Shown: positions 1 to 8,161 of the stretch, one piece after another
Position numbering within the stretch: position 1 is the stretch's first letter
Layout of the letters: each line of letters opens with the position of its first letter
DNA from: CAWGMT01 sp963823675
GTDB lineage: Bacteria > Planctomycetota > Planctomycetia > Isosphaerales > Isosphaeraceae
Assembly (NCBI GenBank): GCA_963823675.1
Contig: CAWGMT010000014.1
Span: 124,001-188,000 of the forward strand
Reading direction: 5' to 3'
DNA: 64,000 bases
Notes under the pieces: generated by a model
Databases searched by the model: none
The model's input: the letters and a program-made list of their open reading frames with translations, nothing else
What the model was told of the DNA's origin: nothing
Position numbers and translations under genes: made by a program

Positions 1-1922
1 ATGCTGGCCAGCGCGCGCTGATGTTTCAGGTCTTCGAATCGCTGGGCGCGCCCGGCCTGGTCGAGGTTCTTGGGCGTGGTCTCGGCCAGCTTGTCAAGCC
101 GTTCGAGCTCCGTGGTCAATGCACGGAGGCGGGCTCGTTCCTCGGGTGTAAGCCGCCGGTCCTGGCGGGCGGCCAGTTCGTCGAGCAGGCCGCGGCCCAG
201 GTCTTCCTCCAGCGACTGCCACGCCAGGGACGGCTGACCGAGCCGGGCCAGCACGGCGGCCAGGGCGACGCGGGCTGATTGCTCGGTGGCAGCACGCTCC
301 AGCCCGGTGAAGGCGACCCGCAACCGGGCGGCATCCAGGCTCTTCACCGCGAGCAGCAGAGTGTCCCGTGCCTCGAAGTACTTTCCCTGGGCGCTCAAGT
401 TCCCCGCCAGGCTATCGTAGCTTCTTGCGGTGCGGGGGTGATCGTCGGTGAGCAGGCGGCGGTAGATCTCCAGCGCCTTCTCATAGAGCGGCTGGGCCCG
501 GGCATACTTCCCCTGGTCCTGGAGGTTGGCCGCCAGGTTTTTGTAGCTTTGGGCGGTGTTGGGGTGGTCGTCGGTGAGCAGGCGGCGGCGGATTTCCAGC
601 GCCTTCTCCAACAGCGGCTGCGCCTCGGGGTACTTCCCCTGCCGGCTGAGGTCATTCGCGACATTGTTGTAGCTGACGGCGGTGTCGGGGTGGTCGTCGG
701 TGAGCAAGCGACGGCGGAGCTCAAGCGACTTCTCGTCCAGCGCCTGCGCGGCGGCGTACTTCCTCTGCGCGGATAAATTGAACGCCACGCCGTCGTAGGC
801 ATTGGCGGTGTGTGGGTGGTTGTCGGTCAGCACCCGGCGGCAGATCGCAAGCGCCTTCTCGAAGAGCGGCTGGGCCTGGGCGTACTTCCCCTGGTCATTG
901 AGGTTTTTCGCCAAGTTGTAATAGCCTCGGGCGGTGTCGGGGTGGTTGTCGGTCAGCACCCGGCGGCAGATCTCCAGCGCCTTCTCATAGAGCGGCTGGG
1001 CCTGCGCCACTTCCCCTGGACGTTGAGAATGAACGCCAGGTCGTTGTAGCCCACGGCGGTCTCAGGGTGGTCATCGGTCAGCAGCCGGCGGCGGATCTCG
1101 AGCGCCTTCTCGTACAGCGGCTGGGCCTGGGCGTACTTCCCCTGGTCGGCGAGGTTGGACGCCAGGTTGTTGTAGCATTGGGCGGTGAGAGGGTGGTCCT
1201 CGGTGAGCAATCGTCGGGAGATCTCCAGCGCCTTCTGACAGAGTGGCTTGGCGGCCGCGTACTTCCCCTGCGCGTTGAGGTTGTACGCCACGTTGTTGAA
1301 GGTGGAGGCGGTGAAGGGGTGGTCGTCAGTCAGGAGCCGCCGTCTGATCTCGAGCGCCTTCTCGAAGAAGGGCTGGGCCGCGGCGTACTTCCCCTGGGCG
1401 TTGAGGCTGTACGCCAGCTCGTTGTAGCTGTTGGCCGTCTCGGGGTTGTCGTCTGTGAGCAGGCGTCGGCGAGTCGCCAGCGCCTTCTCGAGCAGCGGCT
1501 GGGCCTGGGCGTGCTTTCCCTGAGCGCTGAGAGTTTGGCCTTCGTTCATCATGCTTCGCGTCGATTGGTAAGCAGCTCGATCCTCGCGCGGCATCGGAGC
1601 CACCCGGCGCAACGTCTTCGTGAGCCACTCCGCATCCAAGGTCTCGAAGTGCTTGGGCCCCTGGATTCGCGTCCGCAAGGCGAGCAGTTCCTCGGCCTTT
1701 GCAATCGCCTCGTCCCAGCGATCGGCATTCATCGCCTGATCGATCTGCCCATCCAGTTGCCTGGCTCGTTTCTCGTCCTCGCCGGTCAGCTTGCGTAATG
1801 TCGGAGCAGTGGCTTGAGCTTTCTTCGGAGACGGGGTTCTGTGCCGACGTGGACATCCCGGGAATCGCGAGCGCTAATACGATCAGCAACCCCACCCTAA
1901 TCACGGCGCGAAGAGCTTTCAT
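1..1922 (-). pseudogene. Secreted TPR-repeat protein, 3' end beyond window, two frameshifts
   Basis: The gene starts at 1922 with a signal peptide (MKALRAVIRVGLLIVLALAI) and continues past the left edge. Nine or so 42-residue TPR units of the kinesin-light-chain type (core ALEIRRRLLTDDHPETA, then YNNLA and AQGKYAQA) give a 126-bp period from about 1560 down to 400. After the repeats comes a charged stretch (LTPEERARLRALTTELERL) like the linker before CHAT domains in planctomycete TPR proteins; no CHAT domain is in view. The frame is broken twice: near 1835, between the signal peptide and KAQATAPTLRKLTGEDEK, and near 1009, where one repeat reads cctgcgccacttcc instead of the usual cctgggcgtacttcc, one base short. 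Both lesions are single-base and could be sequencing errors. Likely role: periplasmic protein-protein interaction scaffold. Confidence 0.75.
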
Positions 1923-2036
1923 GATGGGCCTCTACCAGTGTCCGGTGATCTGTGATTGGACACCTGAAAGAATACCGACTGTTGACACGCCTCGCCCAGA
2001 TCTAACCAAGCAAAGGACGGTCGCTTGTCTTCGGCG

Positions 2037-2078
2037 AAAAGGTGTCAGAAACCGACGAATCCGTTCCTGACACCTTTT
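2037..2078. repeat. 16-bp-arm palindrome (hairpin)
   Basis: Arms AAAAGGTGTCAGAAAC and GTTCCTGACACCTTTT pair with one mismatch around a 10-base loop. It lies in a gene-free stretch upstream of the TPR gene. It could be a terminator-like hairpin or a REP-type palindrome. The rest of 1923-2478 shows no convincing gene. Confidence 0.6.
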
Positions 2079-2478
2079 GTGCAAACCCACGGTAAGCTGC
2101 AAAAACTCTCAGGACAACGCAGTTTCTACCAACTTGGCCGATTGCCCGGATTTTGCTGGTCGTGACGTCGCCGGCTCCGTCACGAATTCCGGGACGGAAG
2201 GCAAAGACCCATAAGTGCACACAAATCATTGACAAAAACCCGCTCGTAACCCGTTTGTTCATGTTGCACAGCGCCCAACGCGGCGTAGCCGCGACCAACA
2301 GATCGGGGGACAGAGCCCCCTCCTACAGCGGCGCAGCAGCACGTGCTTCTGTAGAGCCGGCTCCGTCCGGCGATCCCAGGATGCGGCGCCAGAATACGAA
2401 GCCGAGGTTGTCGTCGTGGCGCCGATCCCGGACGATGAGCGCACCATGGGAGGGCATGTTGGCTGAGGAGTCGTTTTG

Positions 2479-2724
2479 ATGTCGAGCCACTTCATCGATG
2501 AGACGCTGCCGGTCCACGATTCCAATTTCCCCAAGCCCCGTGGGCTGTGACGCGTCCCGCCCGAGGTGGCGGCGCAGGTCGCCAGCGAGCAAGCCCGCAT
2601 AGGCCAGAAGCAGGGCATTCGGCTCGCGCCGGAGGCGAGGCAGCGGGTGCTGGACGACAGGACGCTCATTTACTACTACGATGGAGCCTATCTCGAGTAC
2701 TGGCGCAGGCTGCAAGGCATTTAA
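2479..2724 (+). pseudogene. Short hypothetical remnant with in-frame TGA
   Basis: Reading from ATG 2479 gives MSSHFIDETLPVHDSNFPKP, then a TGA at 2548-2550, and the same frame continues with RVPPEVAAQVASEQARIGQK and ends DGAYLEYWRRLQGI at a TAA. Both halves look like real protein rather than shadow. I do not recognise the family. It abuts the truncated TIR domain and may be the other side of a recombination junction near 2725. Confidence 0.25.
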
Positions 2725-4110
2725 CAAATCGCATTCGTGCTGGCAAGGAATGGGAGCACGAAATCCAGGACGGATTGCGCAGCACGCAGGTCGTGGTCGC
2801 GCTGCTGAGCCCCCACGCTGTGCGCCGTTCAACCGATCCCAGCAGCCTCGATAGCGCCGACAGCGTTCTGCCTGGACGAACTGTCCTTCGCCCGCTTCGC
2901 CGCACCGCCGAGGCCGATCGTGCCTGTCATGGCCATCCCCTGCGAGCCACCGTTTGCCGTCTTCCGGCTGGACTACATTGAGATGACGCGATGGTCGCAG
3001 TCCGAGGACGAGTACCGTTGGGGCTTCGAACGCCTCGCCCAGGGAATCGAAGCGGCGGCCAGGGGCGAGCCACCGCCGTTCCGACGCTGGTATCACTGCC
3101 TGCCCGTCCTCGATTCCGCCGCGCAACTGCACGAGAAGCGGCCAGGCTTCGTCGGCCGGCAGTGGCTCCTCGATGAAATTGATGCATGGCGTACCGCCCA
3201 TCAGGAACGGGCGCTGTTGGTCACCGGCGACCCCGGCGTCGGAAAATCCGCTTTTGTTGCCGAGATGATCCACCGCAATCCCGGCGGCCGTGTCCTGGCA
3301 TACCATATCTGCCGGGCCGAAGATCCGGAAACGCTTCGCCCATCGACATTCATCATGAGTCTGGCAGGGATGATCGCCGGCCGGCTCCCAGGGTTCGCCG
3401 ATCTGCTGGAATCCCCGCAATTCCAGGAGCTGTTCGATCCGAAGACCGTTTCGGGGCGGCCTCCGCACGTCTTCGATCAGGGATTGATCGCCGCCCTGCA
3501 CCGCCTGCCGGCACCCGACGACGGCACTCGCTATATCCTGATCGACGCCCTCGACGAATCGCTGACGCTCGGCGAGGGCCAACTGAACATCGTGACGCTC
3601 GTGACGAGCCGCCTGCAGAACATGCCGCCGTGGCTGCGCATCGTCGCCACGACGCGCCGCGAACCGGATGTACTGAACAAGCTGAGCACGCTGCGCCCGG
3701 TCATGATTGATGCCCATCGACAGGACAACCTCGACGACATAGATCGCTTCTCGCCGTCCGCCTGGACACCCCCAATCTCGGCGAGCGCCTCGTGGCCAGT
3801 CGCGTGCCACTCGCCACGGTTCAACGAGTACTCCGCCAGAAGGCCGACGGCAACTTCCTGTACGTCTCGCAGGCCCTGCGCGACATCGAGACCGACAACT
3901 ATTGCTTCAGCCGCCTCGACGACCTCCCGCAAGGGCTGAACCAGTGGTACGAAGCCTGGTTTGGCCGCAAGTTCCCGAACCCGAAAGTGGACTTCGTCGA
4001 TGCGAGGAAGGTGTCGGAGGTGATCCTCGCGGCAAGAGAGCCGTTGACGATCGCGCTATTGGCGGAAATGACTCACCTCGAATTTCGGAGGATCCTCGCT
4101 TATGGGGCCC
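2725..4110 (+). pseudogene. TIR domain-STAND/NACHT NTPase, truncated and frameshifted
   Basis: An N-terminal TIR-like domain lacks its first strand. It begins RAGKEWEHEIQDGLRST, then VVVALLSPHAVR, and after a +1 shift near 2868 continues CLDELSFARF and MAIPCEPPFAVFRLDYIEM. A STAND-type NTPase follows: GFVGRQWLLDEIDAW, P-loop LLVTGDPGVGKSAF (about 3220-3255), Walker B YILIDALDES (about 3530-3560) and a sensor stretch RIVATTRREPDVLNKL. A second shift near 3750 moves the frame to LVASRVPLATVQRVLRQKAD and DDLPQGLNQWYEAWFGRK. The frame is lost again near 4100. TIR-STAND proteins act in abortive-infection and NAD-depletion immunity; here the loss of the 5' part and at least three indels make it a probable dead gene. 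Confidence 0.65.
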
Positions 4111-4659
4111 GTATGCCCTACTCCACGCATTGGCTCATTTCGCAGCCATACGATTCGAGGATTGTCGATCGCAGTTGTCAGATGCGGAGCGAGATCTGCT
4201 TCGTCCGTACGCGCACCTTTGGAACAAAACCAACGGATGCCCGGCATTCCACCGAAGTCGCGCGGAATGCGGTATCGACCGGCTGTTTCTGAGCTGTCCT
4301 TATGAGCAGCGGGACTTGGAGTGCAGACTGAGCAATGACCTACGCGCTATCGGTTTCAGGGTGTGGATGGCCGTGGAATCCGTCCCAGCCGGTGTGCCGT
4401 GGGCGCATGCCATTCAAAACGCCCTTGAACGCGAATGCGACACTATCTTGTGCTTGGGGCGACATCAACAGGTCGAACGGTTGAAAGACCAGAATTCTTT
4501 TCAGTCGAGGGAGCTGAGCCTCGCCTGTTGTCAGGGGAAAGGTGTTATCGTCCTTGCCGTCGCTTCCCCGATGCTCGTATGTTGACTATTCACGAATATC
4601 CGATTGTGAACTTCTCCGAACTTAGGCGTATCGTGCGACACTTGGTTAACCTGTCCTGA
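4110..4659 (+). pseudogene. Second TIR-like domain, remnant
   Basis: After a short helical-repeat-like stretch (YALLHALAHFAAIRFEDC) the sequence reads DRLFLSCPYEQRDLECRL, NDLRAIGFRVWMAVESVPAG, VPWAHAIQNALERECDTI and GKGVIVLAV, the order expected for a TIR_2 domain including the W of the BB-loop region. A one-base loss near 4555 moves the last strand and helix (MLTIHEYPIVNFSELRRIV, HLVNLS) to another frame. Either the upstream gene had TIR domains at both ends or two immune genes were fused during decay. 4660-4880 shows no gene. Confidence 0.5.
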
Positions 4660-4880
4660 AGTGCCCGTCCGGCACTCCGCGACGATCGAACCCACTCCCC
4701 GTGGACCGTTCGAGCGCGGTACGCTGTGCATGTGCTTTCGACCTCAAGCCGCCAGTCATCCCGTCCACCTTTTTTCAACCCATGTGACTTCCGCTCGCGG
4801 GCTTTCAGCTTCGCGGCGGCCGAAACGTCGTGTAGAATGAGAGCGTGCCGGCTCTTTTCCAAATACCGGAGGATCCCCGC

Positions 4881-5168
4881 ATGCCGACCCTTGTCATCGA
4901 CAACGTACCGGTATTGCTTTTTGACCGGATTCAGCGTCTTGCGAAGGCCCAGCAGCGAACGCCCGCGGATACCGCTCTTGAAGTACTGGAGAGCGCGTTT
5001 CGCACCACGACGCCGACATTCGCCGAAGCGCCGTTGGCGCAGGAGCCCTTCTTAGCCGAGGAGATTTGCGCGCCGTGCGGCACTCCGTGGCCGGAAGGCA
5101 AGCCAGCCCGCGCCGTGCGCGTGGAACCGCCTTTGCCGACTCCTCACGATCTCCCCGCGCAGGATTAG
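4881..5168 (+). CDS. Ribbon-helix-helix-like small protein (antitoxin-like)
   Basis: 95 residues. The N-terminal half, MPTLVIDNVPVLLFDRIQRL then AKAQQRTPADTALEVLESAF, has the strand-helix-helix layout of FitA/Arc-type ribbon-helix-helix antitoxins. The rest is an acidic, proline-rich tail with a CAPCG pair of cysteines that this fold does not need. The start at 4881 is preferred over an upstream ATG because GGAGG sits 8 bases before it. The stop is 3 bases from the next start, so the two genes are almost certainly co-transcribed. DNA binding is inferred from fold likeness only. Confidence 0.6.
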   Translation: MPTLVIDNVPVLLFDRIQRLAKAQQRTPADTALEVLESAFRTTTPTFAEAPLAQEPFLAEEICAPCGTPWPEGKPARAVRVEPPLPTPHDLPAQD

Positions 5169-5171
5169 GAA

Positions 5172-5711
5172 ATGTTCACTTGCTCGGCTGCAAGTGATCC
5201 TTTGACGCAAGGAGACATCATGGAGGACTGCCCATTGGTCGGCCTGAATGTCGCGGTCCTTCCCGTTGACTTGAACGATCCGGCTACGAAATGGTGGACG
5301 GCGCGTGTGATCGTATTGACCCAAGCGTGCGATCTGGCGCAAGCGAAAGTGGAGTCGGTTCTGGTGGCCCGAGTTCATGACGCGCAAACGCTGGTCGAAA
5401 CGGGCGTCCTGAAGGGGACGGTCATTCGCGATCACATGCGCCGTCACCTGGTCTTCGGGTGGTATTTCCTTCCGGCAGCGACGACTCCGGTTTCGCTGCC
5501 AGAATCGCTGATTGACCTGCGGGATGTTCATTCAGTTCCGCGGGTCGTGCTGGAGCAGTTGATCAAAGGCGGGAAGCGGGTCGCGAGCCTGGCGTCGCCG
5601 TACCGCGAGCATCTGGCGCAGCATTTCGCCGTGACTTACATGCGTGTGGCATTGCCAGAACCGTACGGTACCGATTTGCCGCAAGTCCTTAGTACCGAAG
5701 GTGGGACTTGA
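5172..5711 (+). CDS. Conserved hypothetical, partner of the RHH-like protein
   Basis: 179 residues, no membrane segment or signal. Distinctive stretches are PLTQGDIMEDCPLVGLNVAV, VIVLTQACDLAQAKVESVLV and HLVFGWYFLPA. I remember similar hypothetical proteins with a TQGDI...EDCP and VLTQ(S/A)CDL signature but no assigned function. Pairing with a small RHH-like gene suggests a toxin-antitoxin or regulatory pair, but no PIN, GNAT or RelE motif is visible. The last six codons lie inside the opposite-strand tRNA-Leu gene. Confidence 0.6.
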   Translation: MFTCSAASDPLTQGDIMEDCPLVGLNVAVLPVDLNDPATKWWTARVIVLTQACDLAQAKVESVLVARVHDAQTLVETGVLKGTVIRDHMRRHLVFGWYFLPAATTPVSLPESLIDLRDVHSVPRVVLEQLIKGGKRVASLASPYREHLAQHFAVTYMRVALPEPYGTDLPQVLSTEGGT

Positions 5712-5775
5712 ACCCACACGGGTGTTACCCCACCGGATTTTGAGTCCGGCGCGTCTGCCATTCCGCCACTTCGGC
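5693..5775 (-). tRNA. tRNA-Leu (anticodon CAA)
   Basis: On the minus strand the acceptor arm GCCGAAG pairs with CTTCGGT (a terminal G-U), the anticodon stem CCGGA/TCCGG encloses loop CTCAAAA giving anticodon CAA, a long type II variable arm follows (GTGGGGTAACACCCG region), and the T arm reads GTGGGTTCAAGTCCCAC. Length 83 without CCA. It points the same way as the Tad operon and its 3' end overlaps the end of the convergent gene at 5711. Confidence 0.95.
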
Positions 5776-5845
5776 CGTTACATCAATCAGCATTATCAAG
5801 AGCCCGCAGGCTGTCAACCCATCCAATCTGGCACAGACGGCGATC

Positions 5846-6187
5846 TCATCGTCTCAACATCAGCATCGCGATGACGATGAGCGCGGCCAATGTCGGAAGG
5901 GCGAAGCCTGGCTCCCAGCTCGCATCGTGAACGTAACGCGACATGCACTCGCCGATCGCTTGCCGGCAATTCTCGAGCTTCGACCCGCTCCAGCTCAAGA
6001 GCGGTGTCTTCACGTTAAAGCGTATTCCGAGGACTTCGGCCCACTGAGCGGCACAGAAAACCGCTCCCTCGATGAGCAACGGCACCAGGACAGAGCCGAG
6101 AACGGCCAGCAGGGCGAGCTTGGTGACGTTCCCGACGCGCAGCGCGCCGCGCCGTTCTTGCTCGACCTGATCGGGCACTCTGGCCAT
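5846..6187 (-). CDS. Small two-TM membrane protein at end of Tad locus
   Basis: 113 residues with hydrophobic segments at about 21-45 (VTKLALLAVLGSVLVPLLIE) and 95-112 (FALPTLAALIVIAMLMLRR). Family not recognised. It lies 26 bp downstream of tadC on the same strand and is probably the last gene of the pilus operon; the segment between the helices contains a CRQAIGEC cysteine pair that could form a disulfide outside the membrane. Confidence 0.55.
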   Translation of the reverse strand: MARVPDQVEQERRGALRVGNVTKLALLAVLGSVLVPLLIEGAVFCAAQWAEVLGIRFNVKTPLLSWSGSKLENCRQAIGECMSRYVHDASWEPGFALPTLAALIVIAMLMLRR

Positions 6188-6213
6188 GACGTTCCGACCT
6201 TTACTCGCACTGA

Positions 6214-7167
6214 CTACTTCACGAGCGTCTCCGCCAGCTTGATGCCGGCAGGCCCGACCAGCACGACGAATACCCCTGGAAAGATGAAAAAGATGAGAGG
6301 GATCATGATCTTTACCGAAGTCTTGGCCGCGCGTTCCTCGGCGAGCTGGCGGCGGCGCAACCGCATGGCGTCGGATTGAACCCTCAAGGCCGAGGAGATG
6401 CTCGACCCGAATTTCTCGGCCTGAATGATGACCGCCGCGAGAGACCGGACGTCTTCAACTCCAGTCCGGATTCCCAGGTCGCGCAGCACATCCCTGCGCG
6501 GCCGGCCCATCTGAACCTGGAAATTGGCGATCGCCAGCTCCTCGCAGAGGACGGGTGACGAGTGGGACAGCTCGGCCGTGACCCGCCGCATCGCCGCGTC
6601 GAGTCCCAGGCCCGCCTCGACGCAAACCACCATGAGATCGAGCGCATCGGGCAAGCCGAGAAAGATCGATTCGCCCCGGCGTTTCCTGCGAGAAGCGACA
6701 ATCAAATTGGGTAGGTAAAACCCAGCCGCGCCCGCCACCGTGGCGGCGACCCAGGTCGTTCGCGTCGGGCCAAACCGCAGAAAAAGGGGTGGAAACGAGA
6801 CCGACAGGGCAAGCAAGAGCCCGATGAACTTGATTCCATAATAGACGGCGACGGCCTGTTCCTGGCGGAAGCCGGCATTCAAGAGCCGCGTGCGGATCTT
6901 CCCCAGCTCGACCTGGTCGGCGGGGCGCAGCGACTTGCCGAGCTTACCGGCCGCCGCCGTGACCTTGGCTTGGAGGATCGCCTGCCGGTTCGCCTGGCTG
7001 CTCTCGGCGGCACTCCTGGCGGCGACCGGATCGATCAGGCGCCGCAGCCGCTCCTCGGCCGACCGCGGACGATCGGCCAGAAAGCCCAGAACCATCCAGG
7101 AGCCGACGGTCATCCCCAGGAACACCGCGAGGGGAACCCAGGTCTCGGGGGTCATGTCGATTGGCAT
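6214..7167 (-). CDS. tadC: TadC, type II secretion F-family inner-membrane protein
   Basis: 317 residues. N-terminal membrane segment (LAVFLGMTVGSWMVLGFLAD), cytoplasmic region with LRPADQVELGKIRTRLLNAG, two central helices, the T2SSF core LPDALDLMVVCVEAGLGLDA and RDLGIRTGVEDVRSLAAVII, QAEKFGSSISSALRV, and a C-terminal helix MIPLIFFIFPGVFVVLVGPA. This is the platform protein that works with TadB and the TadA ATPase to extrude Flp pilin. It follows tadB by 6 bp and is intact. Confidence 0.92.
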   Translation of the reverse strand: MPIDMTPETWVPLAVFLGMTVGSWMVLGFLADRPRSAEERLRRLIDPVAARSAAESSQANRQAILQAKVTAAAGKLGKSLRPADQVELGKIRTRLLNAGFRQEQAVAVYYGIKFIGLLLALSVSFPPLFLRFGPTRTTWVAATVAGAAGFYLPNLIVASRRKRRGESIFLGLPDALDLMVVCVEAGLGLDAAMRRVTAELSHSSPVLCEELAIANFQVQMGRPRRDVLRDLGIRTGVEDVRSLAAVIIQAEKFGSSISSALRVQSDAMRLRRRQLAEERAAKTSVKIMIPLIFFIFPGVFVVLVGPAGIKLAETLVK

Positions 7168-7173
7168 GGGACC

Positions 7174-8155
7174 TCATACCTTGATTGCGATGATCTTTTT
7201 GATCACCCAGGCGCCGATTAACTGAGCGACTGCCGTACCGGTCATCATCTTGACCCCGATCGGGGTGTCAAACAGCACACGCACGTAGTCGTAGTTGGTG
7301 AAGGATTGAAAGAGCAAGAGCACCGGCGGGAGCGCCAGGAGCACCAATCCCGAGATCCGGCCTTCGGCCGTGAGCGCCTTGACGTGTCCATGCAGCTCGA
7401 ATCGTTGGCGGATCAAGCGGCCGATCTTGTCGAGCACTTCGGCGAGGTCGCCTCCGGTCGCCCGCTGGACGATCACGGCGATGACGAAGAACCTGACGTC
7501 CATGACCGGGATCCGATCGGCCATGTTGCGCAGCGCGATCTCGATCGGCACGCCGAGGTTCTGTTCTTCGTACACCCGATTGAATTCCACCGCAACGGGG
7601 CCTTTCATCTCTTCGGCCACGAGACCCATACCGGAAGCCGAGACCATGTCCAGAACGCAGCGCGCGGCCGATGAGATCGACGGCATCGGGCATGCCCTCG
7701 ATGAATTGCTGGATGCGCTTCTTCCGCCGGCGCAAGAGCCAGAAAACGGGCGACGCCCCCAGGACGAGCGCGGCCGCCGGAACGGCGTAAATGGGAAAGC
7801 CGCAAACGATACCAAGCACGATGCCCGAAACCGCCAGCGCCGCGATGACGGCCACGAAGATCTTGAAGCTGAAGTGCACGTCTGCCTGCTGGTAGAGCCG
7901 GTTGACGTTTTCGGCGTTGGGGATCAACTTGCTCCAGAGCGAGGGCACGCCCAGATCGATCGCGGCCGGACGGGCGAGGATCCCCTTGGAGAGGTCGTCC
8001 TTCTTGGCCGCCCGCACGCGCCGACCGCCGGTCAGCTCGCTGAGCCGATCCTCGGCGCGGGACCCGAACGACTTGGACATGACCAGGCCCAGACCCCCGA
8101 AGAGGACGATCACGGCGATACCGATAACCATCGGGAGCACGGTTGGATCAAGCAT
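7174..8155 (-). pseudogene. tadB: TadB, type II secretion F-family protein, one frameshift
   Basis: The first part (MLDPTVLPMVIGIAVIVLFG, then QQADVHFSFKIFVAVIAALA and FIEGMPDAVDLIGRALRSGH) is in one frame; the second (SASGMGLVAEEMKGPVAVEF, PIEIALRNMADRIPVMDVRF, VIVQRATGGDLAEVLDKIGR) is in another. The break is at about 7636-7642, where GGTCTCGGCTTCCGG appears to hold one extra G; removing it restores ALRSGHGLASGMGLVAEEM, the expected TadB core. All other TadB features are present, so a sequencing indel is as likely as real inactivation. Inner-membrane platform partner of TadC. Confidence 0.88.
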
Positions 8156-8161
8156 GGGAGT

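Noticed and set aside
2323..3810. 495-residue minus-strand frame
   Set aside because: It is the shadow of the TIR-STAND gene; the plus strand holds the P-loop and Walker B and the minus frame has no recognisable protein features.
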